Shown piece after piece: positions 1 through 7,702 of a stretch of DNA of 50,282 nucleotides. The notes under the pieces are model-generated. The model was not told the origin of the DNA, made no database searches, and was given only the letters and a program-made list of their open reading frames with translations. Made by a program: the position numbers and the translations under genes. This DNA comes from an uncultured Gallionellaceae bacterium (GTDB lineage: Bacteria > Pseudomonadota > Gammaproteobacteria > Burkholderiales > Gallionellaceae), in the NCBI GenBank assembly GCA_903847155.1, contig CAINCU010000068.1, forward strand, positions 1 to 50,282. Direction: 5' to 3'. Numbering within the stretch: position 1 is the first letter of the stretch; each line of letters begins with the position of its first letter.

Positions 1-4
1 ACAA

Positions 5-157
5 ATGGACTACACACACATCACCCGAGAAGAACGATACCAGATTTACGCCTTGAAGAAGGCGGGACACAAGCAGAACGAGATAGCTGAAGTATTGGAG
101 CGAAGCGGATCAACCATCAGCCGAGAGCTGTCACGGAACTGTGGGCGACGGGGCTAG
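5..157 (+). pseudogene. IS30-family transposase, N-terminal fragment
   Basis: An ATG at 5 opens a 50-codon frame whose product starts MDYTHITREERYQIYALKKA and continues with a helix-turn-helix ending in STISRELSRN. This is the N-terminal DNA-binding region of IS30-family transposases, which are normally about 300-350 residues. The frame stops at TAG 155-157, where the IS30-like sequence abruptly meets an unrelated fragment in the opposite direction. No DDE catalytic region follows, so this is a broken remnant. The window starts only four bases before the ATG, so the left end of the element cannot be seen. Confidence 0.8.
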
Positions 158-218
158 CTTCATCAACGATGCGCTTGGCGAGTTGGTTCATATCTAGTCT
201 GCTTGAGCGTTTAGGCAT
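154..218 (-). pseudogene. Truncated start of a small MPKRS-type (KGG-like) protein gene
   Basis: Reading the minus strand from an ATG at 218 gives MPKRSSRLDMNQLAKRIVDEAS before the sequence crosses into the IS30 fragment and stops at 117. The N-terminus resembles a widespread family of small basic proteins that start MPKRS, continue with an A..IV.EAT segment and end in a GRLGGLKGG motif. The rest of that protein is missing. The family assignment comes from memory of the motif and is moderate. The truncation at the junction near the GCTAGC at 153-158 is directly visible. Confidence 0.45.
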
Positions 219-230
219 AGTGGCTGAATT

Positions 231-250
231 GTACACGCCATGACGTGTAC
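231..250. promoter_or_regulatory. Perfect inverted repeat upstream of the truncated MPKRS gene
   Basis: GTACACG (231-237) and CGTGTAC (244-250) form a perfect 7-bp inverted repeat with a 6-nt spacer, 12 bases upstream of the minus-strand ATG at 218. It could be an operator for a dimeric regulator or a leader hairpin of the truncated gene. Nothing in the sequence decides between these. Confidence 0.3.
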
Positions 251-297
251 CATCTATATCAGCAAATTTCAAACTGAGACACTACCCAATTAAGCGA

Positions 298-840
298 TTG
301 ACACATCCAAGAAAATTACCTGAATCGCGTAATGTGGAGAAAATTCGGTCGTTCTTAGAAAGCGTAGAGAATGGTGAGATTATCAATCTGACTACTTTGC
401 GAAGTGTTGCAAACCGCCTCAATATAAATGTACGCGAACTAAGGCGAATTGCTCATGTTGAAACAGCGCGGCTATCCAAAATTCTTGCTGAGCGAAGAAA
501 ATTATTGCAGAAGCGAAAACGAGATGACCGGAGCAGATTGCTACAAGACGAAATACCAATGGTGGTATGCAAAATGTTTGATGAAGGTTCGGTAATTACT
601 AAACGATCCCTTCACGTATGTCTTACGAAAGTTGGAATTGCGGTAAGACGAAACGAGGCACCATTGGTTAATGAGATTGTTGGAAATTTCCTTACTTTAA
701 GAAATATGCAAAAAATTTCCGGCATTAATTGCCGGAATGCACAATACTCAAGTTACATGACCACAAGTCTGAATTGGTGCGCTCGGCGGGAGTCGAACCC
801 ACGACCCTCGGCTTCGGAAACCGATACTCTATCCAGCTGA
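298..840 (+). CDS. Hypothetical accessory protein, frame runs into tRNA-Arg
   Basis: This is an AT-rich frame unlike its neighbours, of about 180 codons from a TTG at 298. The frame is open upstream to 244, so the true 5' end may lie further left or be truncated. The product is basic and mostly helical, with a segment starting at RDDRSRLLQDEIPMVV followed by an IT..SL...L...G pattern. That recalls the small repeated DNA-binding domains at the C-terminus of TnsD/TniQ-type transposition proteins, but this is only a weak resemblance. The last 30 or so codons cross a tRNA terminator and read antisense through tRNA-Arg (SNPRPSASETDTLSS), so the native C-terminus is absent or fused. I do not assign a function. 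Confidence 0.4.
   Translation: MTHPRKLPESRNVEKIRSFLESVENGEIINLTTLRSVANRLNINVRELRRIAHVETARLSKILAERRKLLQKRKRDDRSRLLQDEIPMVVCKMFDEGSVITKRSLHVCLTKVGIAVRRNEAPLVNEIVGNFLTLRNMQKISGINCRNAQYSSYMTTSLNWCARRESNPRPSASETDTLSS
710..737 (-). terminator. Intrinsic terminator of tRNA-Arg
   Basis: TTCCGGCA (717-724) and TGCCGGAA (730-737) form an 8-bp perfect stem with a 5-nt loop. On the minus strand it is followed by ATTTTTT. It lies 38 bases beyond the tRNA-Arg 3' end, as expected for that transcript. Confidence 0.75.
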
Positions 841-851
841 GCTACGAGCGC
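775..851 (-). tRNA. tRNA-Arg(CCG)
   Basis: The minus strand folds as a full cloverleaf. The acceptor arms are GCGCTCG/CGAGCGC, the D-stem is GCTC/GAGT, the anticodon loop is TTCCGAA with anticodon CCG, and the T-arm is GTGGG-TTCGACT-CCCGC. Discriminator A and an encoded CCA end the gene at 775-778. The 3' end faces the mobile-type DNA at 1-770, which is the usual orientation when an integrative element uses a tRNA 3' end as its attachment site. Confidence 0.95.
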
Positions 852-868
852 ATTTTGAAGAGGTGCGG

Positions 869-898
869 AGGATAGCGGCTTTTGTCCGCGCAGTCCAA
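869..898 (-). promoter_or_regulatory. Sigma70-type promoter of tRNA-Arg
   Basis: On the minus strand TTGGAC (893-898) and TATCCT (869-874) are separated by 18 bases and lie 18 bases upstream of the tRNA 5' end at 851. Confidence 0.5.
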
Positions 899-986
899 CG
901 GAGGCCAGTCTGGAGAGCACTTCTGATCCGTCAAGAATGTGTGTTGAAATTATCTGCCGAATTGAAAACTATCATTGACTGTTAAG

Positions 987-2222
987 TCAGGAAAGATTGG
1001 CAAGTGCCATTTCATCTGCAAGGTTAACAGTTTGATCGCCTGTTAAAAGTGGTGATTTTGTTTCGGCAGTCTCATTACAACCTACCCATCGGTCTTTGCC
1101 ATTGCTTTTGGCCTGATACATGCGTTTATCTGCAATCTCAATCAGACGCTGGCCGTTGTCCGGACAATCGAGTGTTCTCTCCGCGATGCCGTAGCTCGCT
1201 GTCATGCGGTGGCCGTCGGGACGCTGCCCAAGACCTTTGCTGCGCATCCGTTCCAACATGGCAATGGCGGAAGAGCTGTTGGTATTGGGCAGCACCAGCA
1301 GGAATTCTTCTCCACCCAAGCGCACCAGTGCATCGCCGCCGCGCAACGTGTTGCGTATCGCATCAACGGTGTTCAGCAATACACGGTCGCCTGCATGATG
1401 GCCGAAGTTGTCGTTAACCGATTTGAAATTATCCAGGTCGATAAAAATGACTGTCAGCGGGTTGCCGTTGCGTTCGGCAATGCTAAATTGCAGATTGAAT
1501 AATTCTTCACCGCTGGAACGATTGAAGCATTGTGTCAATGGATCGTGATTGGCTTGACGTATCAGTGCGGCCATTAGCGCTAATTGGCTCATGCCGGCCA
1601 ACGTGGCGGTGGAGGCAATTAGTAGTAGCAGCCAGAAAGCGCCAAGGTGCGTGCTCCAATCTATTTGGTCGGCCTGCATAAAGGCTACGAGTGCTGAGGC
1701 ACATAATACCGGCATGGAAAAAAGCACACCTTCTATCGCAGTTAACGGAAACACGCTCAAACCTGCCACCAGAATGAACGGTAGAAAAGCATAGCCGGCG
1801 GCAATAATTGCGGCGCTCCCCCGATTGTCATAGTTGGAAAGCATCATGTGGGAATAGATGAAAAATAATGTCGGAATCATGAACATGATACCCAGCGAAC
1901 GATAGGCATCTTTCATGTGCGGAGAGCCGCTATAAGCCAGTGCCAGCAAGGCAAAGGCCAGCGTGGTAATAAGTCGGCCTATACCCAGCATTAGCGACAG
2001 CGGAAAGGCAAACACAAGATAATCTATGATGATCCAAAGCGGGGTAAGGAAAGCAAATAATATTGAAACCAGCCGCACCCGCGAGATAATCATCTCGGCA
2101 CGGTATCTTGACAATAACGGGGGGTGCGTCGAGGCGCGTACAAGACACGAGATGTCAGTGGGTGATGCACCTCCCATCAATCGTACTGCCAGCGAATTCA
2201 GATTATTGTAATAGCGATGCAT
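987..2222 (-). CDS. Membrane-bound diguanylate cyclase (GGDEF)
   Basis: A 411-residue protein that should make cyclic di-GMP from two GTP. The N-terminal half (about residues 40-220) has roughly six hydrophobic segments forming a membrane sensor of no named family. The C-terminal half is a complete GGDEF domain with the FIDLDNFKSVND metal/substrate motif and a GGEEF active-site loop. An RGGD lies five residues before GGEEF, which fits the product-binding inhibitory I-site. I chose the ATG at 2222 because GAGAGG sits six bases upstream. An ATG five codons earlier has no such site. It starts 42 bases after trhP/yegQ stops, so it may be the last gene of the metK-ahcY-metF cluster. The input signal cannot be read from sequence. 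Confidence 0.9.
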   Translation of the reverse strand: MHRYYNNLNSLAVRLMGGASPTDISCLVRASTHPPLLSRYRAEMIISRVRLVSILFAFLTPLWIIIDYLVFAFPLSLMLGIGRLITTLAFALLALAYSGSPHMKDAYRSLGIMFMIPTLFFIYSHMMLSNYDNRGSAAIIAAGYAFLPFILVAGLSVFPLTAIEGVLFSMPVLCASALVAFMQADQIDWSTHLGAFWLLLLIASTATLAGMSQLALMAALIRQANHDPLTQCFNRSSGEELFNLQFSIAERNGNPLTVIFIDLDNFKSVNDNFGHHAGDRVLLNTVDAIRNTLRGGDALVRLGGEEFLLVLPNTNSSSAIAMLERMRSKGLGQRPDGHRMTASYGIAERTLDCPDNGQRLIEIADKRMYQAKSNGKDRWVGCNETAETKSPLLTGDQTVNLADEMALANLS

Positions 2223-2264
2223 GTCACCTCTCGACAATGTTTTTCCACATGGAACTATAGAGCG

Positions 2265-3605
2265 CTAAAGGAATCTTGCCACCATACCCTTGGCACACTC
2301 GCCTTGCAAAGGGATTTGGACGCGATGTCCGCTACCCGGTGCGGTGGTGAGCGCTTTACCTTCGAGGTTTTTCATCTCTTTTAGTTCGACAATATAATTG
2401 CCAGCAGGGTGGATGATTTCCAGCTTGTCGCCTACCTGAAATTTATTCTTTACATCGATTTCGGACATACCGTTGGCGCACGCCACGATGTCGCCGACAT
2501 ATTGCTGGCGGAAACTCTCGGAGTGTCCGCGCATATAGTTTTGCTGTTCGTGAGTGTGGTGGCGTTCGTAGAAGCCGTCGGTGTAGCCGCGATTCGCCAG
2601 TGCATCCAGTGCGCCCAGCAGTTTTAGATTGAAGGGGCGACCTTTGACGGCATCGTCGATAGCCTGCCGATACACCTGTGCAGTGCGCGCCACGTAGTAG
2701 ATGGATTTGGTACGTCCTTCGACTTTGAGCGAATCCACGCCGATCTGCACCAGTCGTTCGACATGCTCCACCGCGCGCAGGTCTTTGGAGTTCATGATGT
2801 AGGTGCCGTGCTCATCTTCCAGCACTGGCATCAGTTCGTTGGGATGATCCTTGCGCGAGATGACATAGACCTTGTCCGCCAGCGGATGGCGCGGCTGCGA
2901 ACCGCACTCGGAGAGTTCGGATTCACTTAATGCTTTATCAAAATCGAAGTCGATCTTCTGGATTTCGCCAGTGTCGTTTTCCTCGGCGTTATCGACTTTG
3001 TAATCCCAGCGGCAGGAGTTGGTACAGGTGCCCTGATTTGCATCGCGGTGATTGAAGTAGCCGGACAGCAGACAGCGTCCGGAATAGGCGATGCACAGAG
3101 CGCCGTGGATGAACACTTCAAGTTCGATGTCCGGGCATTGCTGGCGAATCTCTTCGATCTCGTCCAGCGATATTTCGCGCGACAAAATCACGCGCGACAG
3201 ACCCAGCGACTTCCAGAATTTCACGGCTGCGAAATTGACGGTGTTGGCTTGCACCGAAAGATGGATCGGCATCTCCGGCCAGCGCTCGCGCACCATGGCG
3301 ATCAGACCAGGGTCGGCCATGATGAGTGCGTCCGGTTGCATCGCTATTACCGGCTGCATGTCCGCCATGTAAGTCTTTACCTTGGCGTTGTGTGGCATCA
3401 GGTTGCTGGCGACGAACAGTTTTTTGCCCAGCGCGTGCGCTTCCTGAATACCGATGCCCAACTCTTCCAGCTTGAATTCGTTGTTGCGCGCACGCAGTGA
3501 ATAGCGCGGCTGTCCGGCATACACCGCGTCCGCACCGTAGGCATAGGCGGTGCGCATTTTGTCTAGCGTGCCAGCGGGAAGCAGCAATTCTGGCGTGCGC
3601 AACAT
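2265..3605 (-). CDS. trhP: U32 family peptidase-like tRNA hydroxylase TrhP (YegQ)
   Basis: A 446-residue U32-family protein starting MLRTPELLLPAGTLDKMRTA, with the U32 signature around ELEVFIHGALCIAYSGRCLL and nearby cysteines (GTCTNSC) of the type thought to hold an Fe-S cluster. In E. coli the YegQ/TrhP protein takes part in prephenate-dependent hydroxylation of wobble uridine (ho5U) in tRNA, and peptidase activity is doubtful for this subgroup. The start at 3605 is preferred because its ATG lies two bases after the metF TAA, suggesting translational coupling. A longer frame to 3710 overlaps metF and lacks the conserved start. Prephenate and SAM chemistry fits the SAM-cycle neighbours. Confidence 0.88.
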   Translation of the reverse strand: MLRTPELLLPAGTLDKMRTAYAYGADAVYAGQPRYSLRARNNEFKLEELGIGIQEAHALGKKLFVASNLMPHNAKVKTYMADMQPVIAMQPDALIMADPGLIAMVRERWPEMPIHLSVQANTVNFAAVKFWKSLGLSRVILSREISLDEIEEIRQQCPDIELEVFIHGALCIAYSGRCLLSGYFNHRDANQGTCTNSCRWDYKVDNAEENDTGEIQKIDFDFDKALSESELSECGSQPRHPLADKVYVISRKDHPNELMPVLEDEHGTYIMNSKDLRAVEHVERLVQIGVDSLKVEGRTKSIYYVARTAQVYRQAIDDAVKGRPFNLKLLGALDALANRGYTDGFYERHHTHEQQNYMRGHSESFRQQYVGDIVACANGMSEIDVKNKFQVGDKLEIIHPAGNYIVELKEMKNLEGKALTTAPGSGHRVQIPLQGECAKGMVARFL

Positions 3606-3607
3606 GC

Positions 3608-4447
3608 TTAGCGGTAGCCCAGACGTTTCAGGATTTCCAGCGAGGCGTTGGCCTGATTCAACGTGTAAAAATGCAGTCCCGGCGCACCGCCGGCGATCAG
3701 CTTCTCGCACAGTTGTGTAACCACATCCAGGCCGAAATTGTGGATGGCATCGACATCGTCGCCGTAACCTTCCATGGTTTTGCGCAACCAGCGCGGAATC
3801 TCCGCGCCGCAGTTGTCGGAAAAGCGGGCAAGTTGCGAGTAACGCAGGATGGGCATGATGCCCGGCACAATGGGCGCGGTGACACCCAGTCTGTGGGATT
3901 CTTCGACGAAGCGAAAATAGGCATCTGCGTTGTAAAAAAATTGCGTGATGGCCGAGTTGGCACCCGCATTCATCTTGCGTTTGAAATTGAGCATGTCGTC
4001 GCGCGCGGATTTTGCCTGCGGATGAAACTCGGGATAGGCGGCGACTTCAATGTGGAAATGTTCTCCGGTCTGTGAACGGATGAACGACACTAGTTCGTTG
4101 GCATATTGAAACTCGCCGATGCTGCCCATGCCCGATGGCAAATCGCCACGCAAAGCGACGATGCGCTTGATGCCCATTTCTTTGTAGGTGAACAACAAAG
4201 AACGGATGTTGTCGCGTGTCGAACCGACACAGGACAGATGCGGCGTGGCGTTATAACCTTCGGCGTGTATCTGGCGAATCGTCTCCAGTGTGCGATCTTG
4301 CGTAGAGCCGCCCGCGCCGAACGTGACGGAAAAGAAATCCGGTTTTGCTGTTGCCAGACGCTGACGCGCGGCAGTCAGTTTATCGACACCTTCAATCGTG
4401 TGCGGCGGATAGAACTCAAAACTGATTGGTATTAGTGTGTTACTCAT
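3608..4447 (-). CDS. metF: 5,10-methylenetetrahydrofolate reductase
   Basis: A 279-residue TIM-barrel flavoprotein, full length for bacterial MetF. It reduces methylene-THF to methyl-THF for methionine synthesis. Recognisable parts are the N-terminal SFEFYPPHT segment with the catalytic glutamate, VTFGAGGSTQDRT, the FAD-contacting HLSCVG and ALRGDLP, and FFYNADAYFRFVE. It overlaps the preceding small membrane protein gene by 8 bp and is followed two bases later by trhP, so these are one transcription unit. With metK and ahcY upstream it completes three steps of the methyl cycle. Methionine synthase itself is not in the window. Confidence 0.95.
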   Translation of the reverse strand: MSNTLIPISFEFYPPHTIEGVDKLTAARQRLATAKPDFFSVTFGAGGSTQDRTLETIRQIHAEGYNATPHLSCVGSTRDNIRSLLFTYKEMGIKRIVALRGDLPSGMGSIGEFQYANELVSFIRSQTGEHFHIEVAAYPEFHPQAKSARDDMLNFKRKMNAGANSAITQFFYNADAYFRFVEESHRLGVTAPIVPGIMPILRYSQLARFSDNCGAEIPRWLRKTMEGYGDDVDAIHNFGLDVVTQLCEKLIAGGAPGLHFYTLNQANASLEILKRLGYR

Positions 4448-4805
4448 GTTTTCTCACAAGCAGTTGTGCGGCGGCTGAACTCAGCGCCCAGGAAAAAATA
4501 CTGTACAGCACTGCGCCCAACACGCCGTGCCAGAAACTATCGACCACAAATCCGCGCAAGATGGAACCCGCGAACCAGAACATCAAGCCGTTGATGACGA
4601 AGATGAACAAGCCTAACGAAAGCACGGTGACAGGCAGCGTCAGCACCAGAAAAATCGGACGGATGAGTGTGTTGACAAGACCGAGCACAAAGGCCGCGAT
4701 GAAGGCCGCCATGAATCCGTCCACATGAATGCCCGGCACAAAGTTCGCAACCGCCACCAGGGCGAGGGCGTTGAGTGTCCAGATGAGTAAAAGTCGTGGC
4801 AGCAT
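4440..4805 (-). CDS. Phage holin family 4 / YvlD-like membrane protein
   Basis: A 121-residue protein that is almost entirely hydrophobic, with four predicted membrane segments and the pattern GLVNTLIRPIFLVLTLPVTV typical of the Phage_holin_4_2 (YvlD) family. The molecular role of these chromosomal proteins is not established, and the holin name reflects family membership, not evidence of lysis. It sits between ahcY and metF and overlaps the metF start by 8 bp. This placement beside ahcY and metF is common in betaproteobacteria as far as I recall. Confidence 0.8.
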   Translation of the reverse strand: MLPRLLLIWTLNALALVAVANFVPGIHVDGFMAAFIAAFVLGLVNTLIRPIFLVLTLPVTVLSLGLFIFVINGLMFWFAGSILRGFVVDSFWHGVLGAVLYSIFSWALSSAAAQLLVRKHE

Positions 4806-4824
4806 TTATTCTTTATCAAGTTAA

Positions 4825-4851
4825 GAGGGGCGAACCCCGTATTCGCCCCTC
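4825..4851 (-). terminator. Strong hairpin between ahcY and the YvlD-like gene
   Basis: GAGGGGCGAA (4825-4834) and TTCGCCCCTC (4842-4851) make a perfect 10-bp stem with a 7-nt loop in the 70-bp gap after ahcY. On the minus strand it is followed by TTAACTT, a poor U-tract. It may be a partial terminator or an mRNA-stabilising hairpin separating highly expressed ahcY from the downstream genes. Confidence 0.5.
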
Positions 4852-4875
4852 GCCATCATACCCGCAACAAGCCGC

Positions 4876-6285
4876 TTAGTAGCGGTAGTGGTCTGCCTTG
4901 TACGGACCTTCCTTGGGTACGCCGATGTAGGTAGCTTGCTGGTCGGTCAAGGTGCTTAGTTGTGCGTTCAGCGTAGTCAGTTGCAAACGTGCGACTTTCT
5001 CATCCAAGTGCTTGGGCAAAGTATAAACGCCGACCGGATATTCCTTGGTGCGGGTGAACAGTTCGATCTGCGCGAGGGTCTGGTTGGCGAACGACGATGA
5101 CATCACGTAAGACGGATGGCCGGTGGCGCATCCCAGATTCACCAGACGACCTTCGGCCAGCAACAGGATGCGTTTGCCGTCGGGGAATATGACGTGATCA
5201 ACTTGCGGCTTGATATTTTCCCACTTGTATTGCTTGAGTGAGGCAACGTCGATCTCGTTGTCAAAGTGGCCGATGTTGCACACGATAGCCTGGTTTTTCA
5301 TCTTCTTCATGTGGTCATGGGTGATGACGTGGAAGTTGCCGGTGGTGGTAACGAAGATTTCGCCGAATTCGGCGGCGTATTCCATGGTCACCACGCGGTA
5401 GCCTTCCATCGCGGCTTGCAGTGCACAGATGGGGTCGATCTCGGTCACCCAGACTTGCGCGGACAGCGCACGCATGGCCTGTGAGCAACCTTTGCCCACA
5501 TCGCCGTAACCGACGATGACCGCGACCTTGCCGGCGATCATCACGTCGGTGGCGCGCTTGATGCCATCTACCAGCGACTCACGGCAGCCATACAGGTTGT
5601 CGAACTTGGACTTGGTCACGGAATCGTTGACGTTGATGGCGGGGAACTTCAATTCGCCGCGTTCATGCATTTGATATAAACGATGCACACCGGTGGTGGT
5701 TTCTTCGGTCACGCCTTTCACCGCAGCGAGACGCTTGGAGTACCAGGTCTTGTCGGTGGCCAGCTTGGCTTTGATGGAGACGAACAGGCAAGTCTCTTCT
5801 TCCGAAGTCGGTTTGCTGATCAGCGCAGCGTCTTTTTCCGCGCGTGCGCCCAGATGCAGCAACAGCGTGGCATCGCCGCCGTCGTCCAGGATCATGTTGG
5901 AGAAACCGCCGTCCGCCCATTCAAAGATGCGGTGCGTGTAGTCCCAGTAATCGGTCAGCGACTCGCCTTTAACCGCGAACACCGGAATGCCGTCGGCGGC
6001 AATCGCAGCGGCAGCATGATCTTGGGTGGAGTAGATATTGCAGGATGCCCAGCGCACTTCCGCGCCCAGAGCAGTCAGTGTTTCGATCAGCACGCCAGTC
6101 TGGATGGTCATGTGCAGCGAACCGGTAATGCGCGCGCCCTTGAGCGGTTTGGTTGCTGCGAATTCCTTGCGGATGGCCATCAGGCCGGGCATTTCGATTT
6201 CGGCGATAGCTAGTTCTTTGCGTCCCCAGGCCGCGAGGGACATGTCGGCGACGATATAGTCGGTGAAACCTTTAGCAGCGTTCAT
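4876..6285 (-). CDS. ahcY: S-adenosylhomocysteine hydrolase
   Basis: A 469-residue SAH hydrolase that splits SAH into adenosine and homocysteine, using a bound NAD. Family features include the N-terminal [32 protein letters not shown] for substrate binding, the NAD Rossmann loop [30 protein letters not shown], and the C-terminal [10 protein letters not shown] with the conserved lysine and tyrosine that reach the neighbouring subunit. The start MNAAKGF at 6285 has GGAG eight bases upstream. A start four codons earlier would bury that site. It lies directly downstream of an SAH riboswitch, so expression should rise when SAH accumulates. Confidence 0.97.
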   Translation of the reverse strand: MNAAKGFTDYIVADMSLAAWGRKELAIAEIEMPGLMAIRKEFAATKPLKGARITGSLHMTIQTGVLIETLTALGAEVRWASCNIYSTQDHAAAAIAADGIPVFAVKGESLTDYWDYTHRIFEWADGGFSNMILDDGGDATLLLHLGARAEKDAALISKPTSEEETCLFVSIKAKLATDKTWYSKRLAAVKGVTEETTTGVHRLYQMHERGELKFPAINVNDSVTKSKFDNLYGCRESLVDGIKRATDVMIAGKVAVIVGYGDVGKGCSQAMRALSAQVWVTEIDPICALQAAMEGYRVVTMEYAAEFGEIFVTTTGNFHVITHDHMKKMKNQAIVCNIGHFDNEIDVASLKQYKWENIKPQVDHVIFPDGKRILLLAEGRLVNLGCATGHPSYVMSSSFANQTLAQIELFTRTKEYPVGVYTLPKHLDEKVARLQLTTLNAQLSTLTDQQATYIGVPKEGPYKADHYRY

Positions 6286-6311
6286 GTTGCACTCCATTCA
6301 TTTAGAAAGTT

Positions 6312-6390
6312 AATGAATGGGCGCCGTTGAATCTTTGACCACACTCCCGAGCCTGGCCGACTGAGTCGGTCGCAGCGCCCCTCGGGAGGG
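6312..6390 (-). promoter_or_regulatory. SAH riboswitch upstream of ahcY
   Basis: The minus-strand leader reads CCGAGGGGCGCTGCGACC, a short stem-loop, CCAGGCTCGG and then CAACGGCGCCC. It matches the SAH riboswitch core in order: CCGAG pairs with CTCGG, GGGGCGCTGCGACC is the binding core, and CAACGGCGCCC closes the pseudoknot by pairing with the GGGGCGC segment. Known members are ON switches placed in front of ahcY, metH or metF. It ends about 27 bases before the ahcY start, so it may control ribosome access. The call rests on sequence and pairing seen by eye. Confidence 0.92.
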
Positions 6391-6406
6391 GTGAATCTTG
6401 TTGCTG

Positions 6407-6432
6407 TTTGGCGCGAGCTTGCTCGCTCCAAA
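6407..6432 (-). terminator. Hairpin after metK
   Basis: TTTGG-GCGAGC (6407-6417) and GCTCGC-CCAAA (6421-6432) form a near-perfect stem with one internal mismatch, just after the metK stop. There is no U-tract on either strand, so it could be a weak terminator or part of the leader before the SAH riboswitch. Confidence 0.4.
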
Positions 6433-6441
6433 CGAACTTTC

Positions 6442-7605
6442 TTACAATCCTGCGTCTGCTTTCAGTGCGGCAGCCTTGTCGGTTGCCTCCCATTTAAACT
6501 CCGGTTCTTCACGGCCAAAGTGACCATAAGCTGCGGTCTTCTGGTAAATCGGACGCAGCAGGTCGAGCATTTGCACAATGCCTTTCGGACGCAGGTCGAA
6601 ATGTTTCTGCACCAGTTCCGCAATCTTCTCATCGGAAATCTTGCCGGTGCCGTAGGTCGTAACCATCACGCTGGTGGGGCGTGCCACACCAATAGCGTAA
6701 GAGATCTGGATCAGACATTTTTCGGCCAGACCGGCAGCGACGATATTTTTCGCCACATAACGCCCGGCGTAAGCCGCAGAGCGGTCAACTTTGGACGGAT
6801 CCTTGCCGGAGAATGCGCCGCCGCCGTGCGGGGCTGCGCCGCCGTAGGTGTCGACGATGATCTTGCGTCCGGTCAAACCGCAATCGCCTTGCGGGCCGCC
6901 AACCACGAAACGTCCGGTCGGGTTCACCAGATATTTGATGTTGCCCTTGATGAGTTCCTTGGGCAATACCGGCTTAATGATGTCTTCGATGACGGCTTCG
7001 CGGATGGTTTCCAGTGTTATGTCGGGCGCATGCTGGGTAGAGAGCACCACGGTGTCGATGCTATGCGGAACGCCATCGACATATTTGATGGTGACTTGCG
7101 ATTTTGCATCCGGACGCAGCCAGGGCAAACGCCCGTCGTGGCGCAATTGCGCCTGACGTTCGACCAAGCGGTGCGACAGATAGATAGGCAGCGGCATCAG
7201 CACATCGGTTTCAGTGCAGGCGTAACCGAACATCAGTCCCTGGTCGCCCGCGCCTTGATCAAGGCCGTCGTCGTAGGCTCTATTCACGCCTTGCGCGATG
7301 TCCGGGCTTTGTTTGTCATAAGCCACCAGCACTGCGCAACCCTTGTAGTCGATGCCATATTCGGTGTTGTCATAGCCGATGCGCTTGATGGTGTCGCGCG
7401 CGACCTGAATATAATCGACGTTGGCGGTGGTGGTGATCTCACCCGCCAAAACGACCAGTCCGGTGTTGCACAGTGTCTCGGCTGCGATGCGTGAATGCTT
7501 GTCCTGCGCTAGAATCGCGTCAACGATAGCGTCGGAAATCTGGTCGGCGACCTTGTCAGGATGGCCCTCTGACACGGATTCGGATGTAAAAAAGTATTCG
7601 CTCAT
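6442..7605 (-). CDS. metK: S-adenosylmethionine synthetase
   Basis: A full-length 387-residue MetK that makes SAM from methionine and ATP in the cytosol. The N-terminus carries [20 protein letters not shown] with the ATP-binding His and Lys. The signatures [13 protein letters not shown] and [19 protein letters not shown] (P-loop-like) are intact. GGAG lies six bases before the ATG, and a clear promoter lies at 7645-7672. It is the first gene of the minus-strand methyl-cycle cluster, with ahcY following after the riboswitch leader. I looked for a SAM-sensing leader upstream of metK, but only about 40 bases separate promoter and start. Confidence 0.98.
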   Translation of the reverse strand: MSEYFFTSESVSEGHPDKVADQISDAIVDAILAQDKHSRIAAETLCNTGLVVLAGEITTTANVDYIQVARDTIKRIGYDNTEYGIDYKGCAVLVAYDKQSPDIAQGVNRAYDDGLDQGAGDQGLMFGYACTETDVLMPLPIYLSHRLVERQAQLRHDGRLPWLRPDAKSQVTIKYVDGVPHSIDTVVLSTQHAPDITLETIREAVIEDIIKPVLPKELIKGNIKYLVNPTGRFVVGGPQGDCGLTGRKIIVDTYGGAAPHGGGAFSGKDPSKVDRSAAYAGRYVAKNIVAAGLAEKCLIQISYAIGVARPTSVMVTTYGTGKISDEKIAELVQKHFDLRPKGIVQMLDLLRPIYQKTAAYGHFGREEPEFKWEATDKAAALKADAGL

Positions 7606-7644
7606 GGCTCTCCGATTGTTACTTCAGTAGTTAAATGGGCGCGC

Positions 7645-7672
7645 AGTATAACAAAATCCCCTCCCTTGTCGA
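7645..7672 (-). promoter_or_regulatory. Sigma70 promoter of metK
   Basis: On the minus strand TCGACA (7667-7672), a 16-bp spacer and TATACT (7645-7650) with an upstream TGT give a good sigma70-type promoter about 40 bases before the metK ATG. It lies in the 97-bp gap shared with the divergent acyltransferase gene. Confidence 0.6.
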
Positions 7673-7702
7673 TTTAACGGATTTTTCATAAGGTGAACTT
7701 GC

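Noticed and set aside
7606-7702. SAM riboswitch in front of metK
   Set aside because: The leader from the visible promoter is only about 40 bases, too short for a known SAM aptamer.
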